Source: Desulfoprunum sp.
Lineage (GTDB): Bacteria; Desulfobacterota; Desulfobulbia; Desulfobulbales; Desulfocapsaceae
Reading direction: 5' to 3'
DNA length: 21,083 nt
NCBI GenBank assembly: GCA_030696435.1
Contig: JAUYSF010000197.1
Span: 1 to 21,083, forward strand
In this document: in pieces, positions 8,172 through 15,771 of the stretch
How the letters are laid out: each line of letters opens with the position of its first letter
Position numbering within the stretch: position 1 is the first letter of the stretch
Position numbers and translations under genes: made by a program
Notes under the pieces: model-generated
The model's input: the letters and a program-made list of their open reading frames with translations, nothing else
The model's database searches: none
What the model was told of the DNA's origin: nothing

Positions 8172-9170
8172 ATGGGCACTCAATCACCACTCCAGTTCGG
8201 CATCCAGACAGTCACAAAGTTAACAATTACTCTGATCCTCGTGTCAGTCCTCACCTTCAGTCTGGTTTCACTGTCACCAATCAGTCCGATCAACGCCTAC
8301 ATCGGCCAAAGTCGATTGCAGATCAGTGCTGAACAACAAGAGATGATTATTGCCCGCTGGGGTCTTGACCGACAGCCAATTGAGCGATTTTTTATTTGGG
8401 GAGGCCATGTACTGCAAGGAGACCTGGGCCGATCGATGATTTTCGATGAGGCGGTATCCACGGTAATCGCCAAACGCTTTCTTGCCTCCCTTTGGCTCAT
8501 GGCAGTGGCCTGGACTCTCTCAGGCATACTTGGCTTTCTCCTCGGTGTACTGGCAGGTATACGGCAGAATTCTCTGTTTGATAGGAGTATTCGCATTTAC
8601 GCCTACACCCTGGCCTCGATTCCAGCCTTTTGGATGGGCCTGGTGCTGATGGTCTTCTTCTCGGTGTACCTCGGCTGGACTCCGATATCAGGTGCGTCCC
8701 CCGGTGGTATCGCCATGGCCGATGTGACCTTCTGGCAGCGGTTGCATCATCTCATTCTGCCGGCCGCCACTCTGTCGATACTCGGTGTAGCCCAGATCAC
8801 CCTGCATACCCGGGAAAAAATGATTGACGCCATGAATAGCGATTACGCAGTATTTGCCTTTGCCCAGGGAGAGACTCGGGCCGGAGTGGCCTTCCACCAC
8901 GCCCTGCGCAATATCGCCCTGCCTGCCATAACCCTGCAGTTCGCCTCGCTGGGTGAACTGTTCGGCGGATCAGTACTGACCGAACAGGTCTTCGCCTATC
9001 CCGGCCTCGGTCAAGCCACGGTCGAGGCGGGCTTGAAGGGTGATGTGCCGTTGCTTCTCGGCATCACGCTGTTCAGTGCGATCTTCGTCTTTGCCGGCAA
9101 TACTATGGCTGATTTGCTGTATGGCATCTTCGACCCGAGAATTCGCCTTCAGGGAGGAACTGACCAATGA
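8172..9170 (+). CDS. ABC transporter permease, NikB/DppB family
   Basis: A 332-residue inner-membrane permease subunit of the importer. Hydrophobic segments begin at once (about residues 15-35) and several more follow. The loop ARWGLDRQPIERF and the GDLGRSM turn are typical of NikB/DppB/OppB. The EAA-type loop that docks on the ATPase is near residue 240 (HHALRNIALPAITLQF), followed by the family's FAYPGLGQATVEA. I chose the ATG at 8172, preceded by AGGA six bases away. The same frame is open from an ATG at 8079, but that start overlaps the previous gene and would place the terminator-like hairpin inside the coding region. The stop overlaps the next start as ATGA. Confidence 0.9.
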   Translation: MGTQSPLQFGIQTVTKLTITLILVSVLTFSLVSLSPISPINAYIGQSRLQISAEQQEMIIARWGLDRQPIERFFIWGGHVLQGDLGRSMIFDEAVSTVIAKRFLASLWLMAVAWTLSGILGFLLGVLAGIRQNSLFDRSIRIYAYTLASIPAFWMGLVLMVFFSVYLGWTPISGASPGGIAMADVTFWQRLHHLILPAATLSILGVAQITLHTREKMIDAMNSDYAVFAFAQGETRAGVAFHHALRNIALPAITLQFASLGELFGGSVLTEQVFAYPGLGQATVEAGLKGDVPLLLGITLFSAIFVFAGNTMADLLYGIFDPRIRLQGGTDQ

Positions 9171-10045
9171 ATACCCAGGAGATGAACCCTGCCCAGCCAT
9201 TCTTCAATCTCTCAGCCAGATGGCAGTCGGGAGACAAGAGACAACCGGCCTGTCTGTCCGCCGGTTGCATTGCCCTCTTTTTCCTTCTTCTTTTCGCGGC
9301 AGGATATTTTATGAACGATACCGGCCTGGCCGTTGACTTCCTCAATAAAAAAATTGCACCATCGCTGCACTATCCCTTCGGCACCGACTGGCTGGGCCGA
9401 GACATGCTGGTACGAACAGTCAAGGGCCTGTGCCGAAGCCTTGGCATCGGCCTGCTTGCCGCCTTCTGCAGTTCTATTATCTCGATTGCCCTCGGTATCA
9501 TGGCGGCAACACTCGGGCGGAAGGTCGATCTGGTCGTCTCAACCCTGGTTAATCTGGTCATGGCCACCCCCCATCTGGTCTTGTTGATCCTCATCTCTTT
9601 TGCCTGCGGCGGCGGCGCAACCGGTGTCATCATTGCCGTTACCGTCTCACACTGGCCGAATCTGACCAGGATCATCCGAGCTGAAATCCTCCAATTACGC
9701 GAGAGTGACTTTGTCCTCTTGTCGCAGCGCTTCGGCAAGACACCGGTCTGGATCGCCAGGCATCACATGCTGCCGCATGTCCTGCCGCAATTTGTCATCG
9801 GCCTCATTCTCATGTTCCCCCATGCCATCCTGCACGAAGCGGGATTGACCTTTCTCGGTTTTGGCCTGGCCCCGCATCAACCCTCGATCGGCATCCTGCT
9901 CGCCGAATCGATGCGTCACCTCTCCACCGGCTACTGGTGGCTGGCCATTTTGCCGGGCATCTCGCTCGTTTTCACCGTCAAACTCTTTGATATCCTCGGC
10001 AACAATTTCAGAACAATCCTTGAACCACGAACCTCCCAGGAGTGA
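9167..10045 (+). CDS. ABC transporter permease, NikC/DppC family
   Basis: A 292-residue second permease that would pair with the preceding one to form the membrane channel. It has the diagnostic PFGTDWLGRDML after the first membrane helix, the inner helices typical of DppC/OppC, and an EAA-type loop around RHHMLPHVLPQFVIG. FLGFGLAPHQPSIGILL is the standard C-terminal block of this family. GGAGG lies seven bases before the ATG, and the ATG overlaps the upstream stop (ATGA), so translation is probably coupled. The ATPase gene starts three bases after the stop. Length is normal for the family. Confidence 0.9.
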   Translation: MNTQEMNPAQPFFNLSARWQSGDKRQPACLSAGCIALFFLLLFAAGYFMNDTGLAVDFLNKKIAPSLHYPFGTDWLGRDMLVRTVKGLCRSLGIGLLAAFCSSIISIALGIMAATLGRKVDLVVSTLVNLVMATPHLVLLILISFACGGGATGVIIAVTVSHWPNLTRIIRAEILQLRESDFVLLSQRFGKTPVWIARHHMLPHVLPQFVIGLILMFPHAILHEAGLTFLGFGLAPHQPSIGILLAESMRHLSTGYWWLAILPGISLVFTVKLFDILGNNFRTILEPRTSQE

Positions 10046-10048
10046 CGT

Positions 10049-10978
10049 ATGCTTGATGTTTCCCAACTTTCCATCTCCTTTTCCCGTTACGGCAAGGGAA
10101 TGCACAAAACGTCCTTCTCGCCGGTGTCCGATATCTCACTGCATATTAACGCAGGGGAAATTGTCGCAGTTGTCGGCTCAAGCGGCTCGGGGAAAAGCCT
10201 GCTGGCCCATGCCCTTTTAGGCCTTTTACCCAGAAATGCACGGGTGGAGGGCAAAGTGAAATTCAAAGAGACGGAATTGACAGATGCGCGTATGCGTCTC
10301 GTACGCGGCAGGGAAATAGCCCTTATCCCCCAGTCTGTGGCCTACCTCAATCCCCTGGTCCGGGTTGGCAAGCAGGTCGTCAGGGCTGCCCGTCTGAGTG
10401 GTCAGCGCAGACAAGCGGCCAATCACAGCACCGACACGATTTTCAGACGCTATGCCCTGGAATATCGGGTGCAGGATATGTTTCCGTTTCAGGTTTCGGG
10501 TGGCATGGCCCGACGGGTACTTACCGCCACCGCTACGGTTGGTCGGGCTGATCTGATCATCGCCGATGAACCAACGACCGGCCTTGATCCGGCCGTCGCC
10601 ACAAAAGCCCTCAATCACCTGGTCGAACTTGCAGCTGAAGGCAAGGGTGTACTCCTGATAACCCATGACCTTGAGGCTGCTGTCCGGGTCTCCCACTCGG
10701 TCGTGGTTGTCTATGCCGGAAAAACCCTGGAGATCACCTCCGCCTGCAGCTTTCTCAATGACAAATTGCTTCATCCCTACACCAAGGCCTTGTGGAATGC
10801 CCTGCCACAGAATAATTTTACAGCTCTGGTCGGCAGTCAGCCAACAGAAGATCACAGCATTTTGGGCTGTATTTTCAATCCCCGCTGTCCTGTTTCACAG
10901 AATTCATGTTGTTCGGTGAATCCGGATCTCCAGAAAATAAACGGGAGTCTTGTGAGGTGTCCGTATGCTGCATGCTGA
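10049..10978 (+). CDS. ABC transporter ATP-binding protein, NikD/DppD family
   Basis: A 309-residue cytoplasmic ATPase of the importer. Walker A is GSSGSGKS (43-50), the Q loop is IPQSVAYLNP, Walker B is LIIADE (169-174) followed by PTTGLDP, and the switch histidine is H206. The signature reads VSGGM (149-153) rather than the usual LSGGQ; the core SGG is kept. After the ATPase core there is the Opp/Dpp-type C-terminal extension with a cysteine cluster (GCIFNPRCPVSQNSCC and a final RCPYAAC). In this family such cysteines are linked to an iron-sulfur cluster in some members; here that is inference. AGGAG precedes the ATG. The gene overlaps the next ATPase by 14 bp. Confidence 0.9.
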   Translation: MLDVSQLSISFSRYGKGMHKTSFSPVSDISLHINAGEIVAVVGSSGSGKSLLAHALLGLLPRNARVEGKVKFKETELTDARMRLVRGREIALIPQSVAYLNPLVRVGKQVVRAARLSGQRRQAANHSTDTIFRRYALEYRVQDMFPFQVSGGMARRVLTATATVGRADLIIADEPTTGLDPAVATKALNHLVELAAEGKGVLLITHDLEAAVRVSHSVVVVYAGKTLEITSACSFLNDKLLHPYTKALWNALPQNNFTALVGSQPTEDHSILGCIFNPRCPVSQNSCCSVNPDLQKINGSLVRCPYAAC

Positions 10979-11564
10979 ATCTCTTTTTTTTCACTATGAC
11001 CAAGGACCTTGGATACTTGAAGACACGGGTATCAGCATCTTGCCCGGTGAGATCGTCGGTCTACCGGGGCCGAGCGGCCAAGGCAAATCCACCTTGGCCA
11101 GATTGCTGTGCGGCTATCTGCATCCAATAAAAGGACAGGTTTCAGCCGACGACAAGCCACTGCCCAAAAAGAGTTATTGCCCCGCTCAGCTCCTCTTTCA
11201 GCATCCCGAGCTAGCCATGAATCCCCGCAGGAAAATAAGTCAGACGATCAACGAAGGACATGCCTGCAGCCCGGACACTCTACGCTTGCTTGGGATCCAT
11301 CCCCTCTGGCTCCAGCGTTATCCCCATGAACTCTCCGGGGGTGAACTGCAGCGCATCGCCCTGGCACGGGTGATGGGAGAACGGACCCGCTATATCGTTG
11401 CTGATGAAATGACGGCCATGCTTGACGCCAACACTCAGGCCCTGATCTGGGAGGTCATGCTGGCATGGGCGAGAAGGCACAGGGTGGGCGTATTGGCAAT
11501 CAGCCACGATCTGCATCTCTTAAAACGCGTTGCTGATCGCATTGATCGACGTTTTGCCGATTGA
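10965..11564 (+). CDS. ABC transporter ATP-binding protein, short NikE/DppF type
   Basis: The second ATPase, 199 residues. Walker A is GPSGQGKST (35-43), the signature is LSGGE (123-127), Walker B ends in D147-E148, and the switch histidine is H181. The D loop reads DEMTAMLD, with Met where most ABC proteins have Pro. The chain stops soon after the H loop (RIDRRFAD) and lacks the roughly 60-residue C-terminal part found in NikE or DppF, so it is a minimal nucleotide-binding domain. No frameshift is evident: the frame after the stop does not resume the missing part in an obvious way. The ATG lies inside the previous gene. It is the last gene of the importer operon. Confidence 0.87.
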   Translation: MLHAESLFFHYDQGPWILEDTGISILPGEIVGLPGPSGQGKSTLARLLCGYLHPIKGQVSADDKPLPKKSYCPAQLLFQHPELAMNPRRKISQTINEGHACSPDTLRLLGIHPLWLQRYPHELSGGELQRIALARVMGERTRYIVADEMTAMLDANTQALIWEVMLAWARRHRVGVLAISHDLHLLKRVADRIDRRFAD

Positions 11565-11630
11565 AGAGCAAGGGAGTGGCGAGGGGACGCTCAGAGTCTT
11601 TCTCGAATGGGCGGCGAATTCGGACTGCAG

Positions 11631-11671
11631 AGGGGGGCTCGATCAGCTCCCCTTTCTGCCATTATTTTTTT
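11631..11671 (+). terminator. Probable terminator of the ABC importer operon
   Basis: AGGGGGGCT, loop CGATC, AGCTCCCCT form a 9-bp stem with one G-U pair. A run of seven T (11665-11671) follows, but 11 bases lie between stem and run, so it is not textbook. It sits 66 bp after the last transporter stop, in the gap between two convergent genes. No equally good hairpin was found for the opposite strand; an ACCAGG/CCTGGT stem near 11705-11730 is weaker. Confidence 0.45.
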
Positions 11672-11753
11672 CTCTGGGGAGGGAAAAAAGTCGATCGGGC
11701 GGGACCAGGATCCGGCAAGCACCTGGTTCTCGCATTTCCACAATATCCCTGCA

Positions 11754-12959
11754 CTAAAAGCCTGAGAGTGCTTCGGCAAAGGCCAGGGAGTCATAATACA
11801 TCTGCTGCACCAGATTTTTATCCACACCGAGCTCATCGAGGGCGGTAATGCAGGCGTTCCGATCGTGTTGTTCAAAGGCAATAGCCGCGCTGAGAAACGG
11901 GGCCATAGGGCCTGTCTGGCTTCTTAAGGCATTTTTCAAGACATTTCCCAAGGGCAGTTGACCAATCACCGTTTCCATATCAAGGTCCAGCATAGCATCA
12001 AGCAGCGAGAGAAGGCCGAGGAGAAATATCTCCGCCGACATTTTCTGATAATCACAACTTTCCGCCAGCAGTTCACAAAAGCGGGCCCGTATTATGGCCA
12101 GCTTGATCAACTCCCCCGGTTTATCCGTTGCTATCTCGGAGATGATGACCAGGAGAATGAATCGCTTGATCTCCTTCTCACCGAGAAAGATTATGGCATG
12201 CCGGACCGATTCAATTGTATTGACCCTATAAAAATAGGAAGAATTTATATATTTCAAAAGCTTATAGCTGAGGGCCACGTCCTTGGCGATAATCCGTTCC
12301 AATCGCTCAACCGTGGTGCTCTTTTTTGTTACCTCGGCCAAGAGGGCAATCAGGCTTGTTTTGGCCGATTCCAATTCATGGATACGGAAGATCTCCGGTC
12401 TGCTGAAAAAATAGCCCTGAAAATACTTGAACCCCAGCTTGCTTGCCAAATCAAACTCCTCGTAGGTCTCAACCTTTTCGGCCAAAAATTTCGCCGGATA
12501 ATGGGCGAGCCTGTGCAGGGTCCGGCGGATCTCATATTCGGAGGAAATGTGGAAATCAATTTTTATGATATCGGCAAGAGCGATAAGCGGTTCGAGGGTC
12601 GGATCATAGACAAAATCATCGAGGGCAATAGTATAGCCTTCTCCCCGCAGAAGCTGGCAAGCCTTCAGAATTTCGGGTGTCGGAGGAATATCTTCGAGAA
12701 CCTCGACAACGATCTTACTACTCGGAAAAGTAGAGGGGGTTCCCCTGAGCAGAAGGTCTTTGGTGAAGTTGATGAAGCAGGGTTTCGAGCCACTGATGAC
12801 ATCTACTCCCTCGGACAGGAAGGTGGCGGACAGCAGACTCGCCGTCGCCTTCTCACCACTGGCCAAGCGCCCTTCGTCGGTGCCACGGTAGAGGAGTTCA
12901 TAGGCAAACAGCTTTTTATGCTCAGTGAGAATGGGCTGCCTGGCGACAAAGATATCCAT
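11754..12959 (-). CDS. EAL-HDOD signalling protein (YuxH/CdgJ type), EAL loop degenerate
   Basis: A 401-residue cytoplasmic protein with an N-terminal EAL-like domain (about 1-195) and a C-terminal HDOD domain (about 200-395, including KDVALSYKLLKYINSSYF and HAIIFLGEKEIKRFILL). The EAL part starts with the family's MDIFVARQPI and has E21/R25 in YELLYRG, N64, E86, D114-D115, K133, E161 and Q181. However, the loop after the DD pair reads DDFVYDPTLEP instead of DFGTGYSSL, the loop that organises metal binding in active cyclic-di-GMP phosphodiesterases. So it is probably a non-catalytic or weak c-di-GMP binder; related proteins affect motility and surface behaviour. GGAG lies five bases before the ATG. 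It is a single-gene unit with a 264-bp leader region. Confidence 0.9.
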   Translation of the reverse strand: MDIFVARQPILTEHKKLFAYELLYRGTDEGRLASGEKATASLLSATFLSEGVDVISGSKPCFINFTKDLLLRGTPSTFPSSKIVVEVLEDIPPTPEILKACQLLRGEGYTIALDDFVYDPTLEPLIALADIIKIDFHISSEYEIRRTLHRLAHYPAKFLAEKVETYEEFDLASKLGFKYFQGYFFSRPEIFRIHELESAKTSLIALLAEVTKKSTTVERLERIIAKDVALSYKLLKYINSSYFYRVNTIESVRHAIIFLGEKEIKRFILLVIISEIATDKPGELIKLAIIRARFCELLAESCDYQKMSAEIFLLGLLSLLDAMLDLDMETVIGQLPLGNVLKNALRSQTGPMAPFLSAAIAFEQHDRNACITALDELGVDKNLVQQMYYDSLAFAEALSGF

Positions 12960-13005
12960 CTTTCTCCGTTATGTACTCTTTTGCCATCACGAGCCGGGTA
13001 TACAC

Positions 13006-13020
13006 GGCCCCTTAGGGGCC
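13006..13020. promoter_or_regulatory. 15-bp GC-rich palindrome upstream of EAL-HDOD gene
   Basis: GGCCCCT, T, AGGGGCC is a perfect 7-bp inverted repeat with a single central base, 46 bp before the EAL-HDOD start in an otherwise AT-richer gap. It has no T run, so it is not a terminator. It may be an operator or a leader hairpin that affects expression. As a weak further signal, a TTAACT/TAGTAT pair with 17-bp spacing on the minus strand (13192-13164) could be the promoter of this gene. Confidence 0.3.
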
Positions 13021-13129
13021 CACGAAATTCCCCGACGATTGCGCAAATTTTCTTGAGTGAGTTAAGAGCATAAATAATTCTTTTGTACTCGCCTCCAGCT
13101 TTTGGCTGCCTTTGGTCGTTTCTCAATCG

Positions 13130-13192
13130 AAAAAATCCTCAGGCAGCTATTGGTCCCATGTTCTCTATACTATCATAAATCAGGTCCTGAGT
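13130..13192 (-). terminator. Possible terminator of the lipid/polyene operon
   Basis: On the minus strand CTCAGG (13191-13186) can pair with CCTGAG (13143-13138), followed by GA and six T (13135-13130). It lies just after the last gene of the large minus-strand operon, where a terminator is expected. The loop is about 42 bases long, so the structure is weak. Confidence 0.3.
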
Positions 13193-13223
13193 TAATCCAC
13201 AAGAGAAAGAATTTGTGTGGGAA

Positions 13224-14321
13224 TTAGATATATCCTGTCATCAGAATACAGCTGTTTATGCCTCCAAAGCCAGCGTTACAAGAAAGGACGGAAGGAGACC
13301 TTAGAGGCAAAACAGCGGTGCCGGACACTGTCATTTGAGTTTCTTCTGGATTCTGCAGCCCTGAAGTTGGGGGAATCGCGCCCTGCATGAGGCTCCTCAC
13401 GGCTAATGCCGCTTCAATAACTCCAGTGGCTCCCAGGCAGTGCCCCAAGGCACCTTTGATTGAGTGGAGAGGGGTCTTGGCGGGGACGATCTGATCATAG
13501 GCCAACAGTTCCATTGCATCGTTATACCGGGTTCCGGTCCCGTGGGCGTTAATGGCACCGATCAGGCCGGTTTGATTTTTCAAGGTTTGTTTGAGTGCAG
13601 CAATGAGCCCGCTTGCCTTCCGACACGGCGCGGTGATATGACTGGCATCACAGGCAATGCCCCAGCTCTGCAGACAGGCTTGAGGTTGACAGGCTGTTCC
13701 GAGTACATTCTCAGATCCCGTGAGGATCATCCAGCCTGCCCCTTCCCCCAAAGAAAGTCCGTTTCTATTTCGGTCAAAAGGACGACATGCTTCTGGTGCT
13801 AACGCCTGCAGGCTTGCAAAACCAGCGAGGACAAAAGTGCTGATCAGATCGATGCCGATGACAATGACATTGTCGAAATCTCCACAACGAATACGCATTC
13901 CCGCCTGAATGATGGCGATGGTGCCGGACGCACAAGCGGCACTGGTGATACTGAAATGGTCGATCCAGGGGAGTTTTCCGGCAAGATAGGTAGATATATG
14001 CAAGGGATGGGCGTCATCCCGATCTCTGTCGGGTAGCAGGAGTTCATCTATCGCCCCTTTGGTGGTGGCGCAGATCAGGGCAGTCTTGCCCGGAAGCTCA
14101 GAAATTGTATCTAGGCACTGATCAAGCAAGGCGACCAGCCTTTCACTGCTCCCCAATGGAAAAGGGAGCTTTTCTATAAGCCCCAGAGGGAATCGGTGTT
14201 CAAAGCCGGGAATGAGTGGATGACTCAATCCGGTTTGGCCGCTCAGCAAACCCTCCCATGTGGCTTCGAGATTCCCCATGGCAGTCTCTATCCCTGCAGC
14301 AAGAATGACAATTTTTTTCAT
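13224..14321 (-). CDS. Beta-ketoacyl-ACP synthase (FabF-like), APE-cluster type
   Basis: A 365-residue condensing enzyme with the full Cys-His-His triad: C130 in SAACASG, H260 in NAHGTGT and H294 in KGALGHCLGATG. It should elongate an acyl chain on a carrier protein with malonyl-ACP. The N-terminal region is shorter than in housekeeping FabF (about 410 residues), mainly between the first strand and the active-site cysteine, and the end reads CNAGFGGINSCILM, a variant of the GFGGTNA block. It overlaps the thioesterase gene as ATGA and is the last gene of the operon. By context it matches the ketosynthases ApeO or ApeR of aryl polyene clusters; which of the two I cannot tell. A role in ordinary fatty acid synthesis is unlikely given the exporter and carrier neighbours. 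Confidence 0.9.
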   Translation of the reverse strand: MKKIVILAAGIETAMGNLEATWEGLLSGQTGLSHPLIPGFEHRFPLGLIEKLPFPLGSSERLVALLDQCLDTISELPGKTALICATTKGAIDELLLPDRDRDDAHPLHISTYLAGKLPWIDHFSITSAACASGTIAIIQAGMRIRCGDFDNVIVIGIDLISTFVLAGFASLQALAPEACRPFDRNRNGLSLGEGAGWMILTGSENVLGTACQPQACLQSWGIACDASHITAPCRKASGLIAALKQTLKNQTGLIGAINAHGTGTRYNDAMELLAYDQIVPAKTPLHSIKGALGHCLGATGVIEAALAVRSLMQGAIPPTSGLQNPEETQMTVSGTAVLPLRSPSVLSCNAGFGGINSCILMTGYI

Positions 14322-14791
14322 ATGTTCATCCAGAAATCATCCTTCCACTTCTGCCGGAAGGCTGCAAGCCAGGGCGGCGGGAAAAACAGAAGATTGCCGG
14401 AAGGCTCGGTGAGAAGCTGTACGGTATAGCCCTCAGCCACAGTTTTATCCGACTGATTAGAGAGTAGGTAGGAAAAATTCAGGCGAAGGGCATCGCACCA
14501 GTGCAGGGTTGTGGTGATAGAAAACTGCTCATCAAAACGTAATGGCGCGTGATAGTCGAAATGCATCTGGACAATGGGGGCAGCAGTCTCGTTTTCGATA
14601 AACGATTGATAACTGAGGCCGAAGCGGTCGCCAAAGGCAATGCGACCGTCTTCAAAATAGGAAGGATAACGGCCATGCCAGACCATCCGGAGGGCATCGA
14701 CCTCTTCAAATCTGACTCGCCTGGTGGTTGTAGCAACCAGGGATTCCGGGCTGTCGGCTGGCGGTGAAAAATAGTTATTTCGTGATCTCAT
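14318..14791 (-). CDS. 4HBT-family acyl-CoA/ACP thioesterase (ApeK-like)
   Basis: A 157-residue hotdog thioesterase. The block RVRFEEVDALRMVWHGRYPSYFEDGR is the YbgC/4HBT active-site region: D32 takes the place of the catalytic Asp, followed by the long central helix. It likely hydrolyses an acyl thioester, perhaps to release or proof-read chains made by the neighbouring synthases. AAGGAAAG lies eight bases before the ATG, the clearest ribosome site in this operon. Its stop overlaps the start of the ketosynthase gene. A small 4HBT thioesterase is a regular member of aryl polyene clusters, which supports the cluster assignment. The actual substrate is not shown by the sequence. Confidence 0.85.
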   Translation of the reverse strand: MRSRNNYFSPPADSPESLVATTTRRVRFEEVDALRMVWHGRYPSYFEDGRIAFGDRFGLSYQSFIENETAAPIVQMHFDYHAPLRFDEQFSITTTLHWCDALRLNFSYLLSNQSDKTVAEGYTVQLLTEPSGNLLFFPPPWLAAFRQKWKDDFWMNI

Positions 14792-14809
14792 GGTGATCTT
14801 TCCTTGTTT

Positions 14810-15202
14810 CTAATACTGCACAGAGCCGGAGGAGACAAGCTCACCGTTTTTTTGGCGCAAGGAAAAAGCCCCTGTCCAAATGGAATTATGGCAATCCATC
14901 TTCAGTTCAATATGAATTTCATCACCAGGCTGGACCATCGTTTTAAATTTCGCCCTGTTATATTGCTGCGGTCGGATATTTTCACCGACTGCCAGATCTG
15001 CCAGATACGAGACTGCAGCCAGCTGCATGATTGCCGGAAGGATCGGTTTCCCCGGGAAATGGCCGGTAAAGGCCGGAAAATCCGCGGGGAAGATAAATAC
15101 CCCGGTCACAGTTAGGCTGTCAGAGTGGAGAGCTGATCTGACTGACCAGGTTGTACAGCAATTGGCAATGCGTTTAGCGAGAGAAATAGTAAGATCTTTC
15201 AT
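14810..15202 (-). CDS. ApeI-like hotdog dehydratase subunit
   Basis: A 130-residue single-hotdog protein of the FabZ/ApeI type. The active-site histidine is H48 in FTGHFPGKPILP. Where FabZ has its catalytic Glu (PGVLMIEA), this protein has PAIMQLAA, so position 62 is Ala and the acid is missing. KFKTMVQPGDEIHIEL is the usual substrate-tunnel strand pair. The protein should therefore need a partner that supplies the acid, and the ApeP-like protein in the same operon has exactly that residue. In studied aryl polyene systems ApeI and ApeP work as a dehydratase complex. The start lies 14 bases after the lipoprotein stop, with no clear ribosome site, so coupling is likely. Confidence 0.82.
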   Translation of the reverse strand: MKDLTISLAKRIANCCTTWSVRSALHSDSLTVTGVFIFPADFPAFTGHFPGKPILPAIMQLAAVSYLADLAVGENIRPQQYNRAKFKTMVQPGDEIHIELKMDCHNSIWTGAFSLRQKNGELVSSGSVQY

Positions 15203-15216
15203 GGGCTGATTATGGA

Positions 15217-15771
15217 TTATGAGCTGCTTTTACGGAGATAAAGGGTTATGCCGGTCATAAATTGGCGGTACACCAGGGATTGCTCGCGGCTGTTCTTTGC
15301 CTCATCCGAGTATTGTAACGACCACCAGGTGAAGGGCCAGGTTCGCAGCCATTTTCGTCCACTTCCTGCCGGCTGTCTCTCCTCACAAAATGTCAAAAGA
15401 AAATGATCTTCACAGGGCAGCGGTGCCGGTTGTTCCAGGAATATCCGCCGAAGAGCCCCTGCCAGATAACCCGGCAGTCCGCTCTTCTGCAGGGGGCCGA
15501 GAATCCGTTGCTGGCTGACGTTGCCCTGGATATCGATGCGGGCCTCAATAAGGGTAATGCCGGTGGCGTCGAGGAGAATATAGTGCAGGCCATCCTTGCC
15601 GGCACTGATACCAAGCAGACCGTTGAAGCGAACCTTCGCGGTATCTTTGAGAGTAAGGGTATAAAAAGCGGGCGAGCTGTCGGCTGTCGGAGCCAGGACA
15701 GTCGGTCCAAGCGGATGATTACCGGCGGCACAACCCTGCAGGAAGAGAAATATGACAACAATGTATCTCAT
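15217..15771 (-). CDS. Small lipoprotein, DUF3261-like (APE cluster)
   Basis: A 184-residue lipoprotein starting at the ATG at 15771, whose ATGA overlaps the exporter stop. The frame is open further upstream to 15831, but that part lies inside the exporter gene. The N-terminus MRYIVVIFLFLQGC is a short signal with a good lipobox (LQGC), so C14 should be lipidated. The rest has a LolB-like flavour of amphipathic strands (TAKVRFNGLLGI, HYILLDATGITLIEARID) and ends with YRQFMTGITLYLR. Lipoproteins of the DUF3261 family occur next to the MMPL exporter and LolA-like carrier in aryl polyene clusters, and may receive product at the outer membrane. The family name rests on context and general pattern, not on a search. 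Confidence 0.75.
   Translation of the reverse strand: MRYIVVIFLFLQGCAAGNHPLGPTVLAPTADSSPAFYTLTLKDTAKVRFNGLLGISAGKDGLHYILLDATGITLIEARIDIQGNVSQQRILGPLQKSGLPGYLAGALRRIFLEQPAPLPCEDHFLLTFCEERQPAGSGRKWLRTWPFTWWSLQYSDEAKNSREQSLVYRQFMTGITLYLRKSSS

Noticed and set aside
11958..13073. 371-codon plus-strand ORF opposite the EAL-HDOD gene
   Set aside because: The minus-strand frame has well-ordered EAL and HDOD motifs and a ribosome site; this frame has neither.
12803..13126. 107-codon minus-strand ORF overlapping the EAL-HDOD start
   Set aside because: It is out of frame with the EAL-HDOD gene, covers its promoter region and first 150 bp, and shows no motif.
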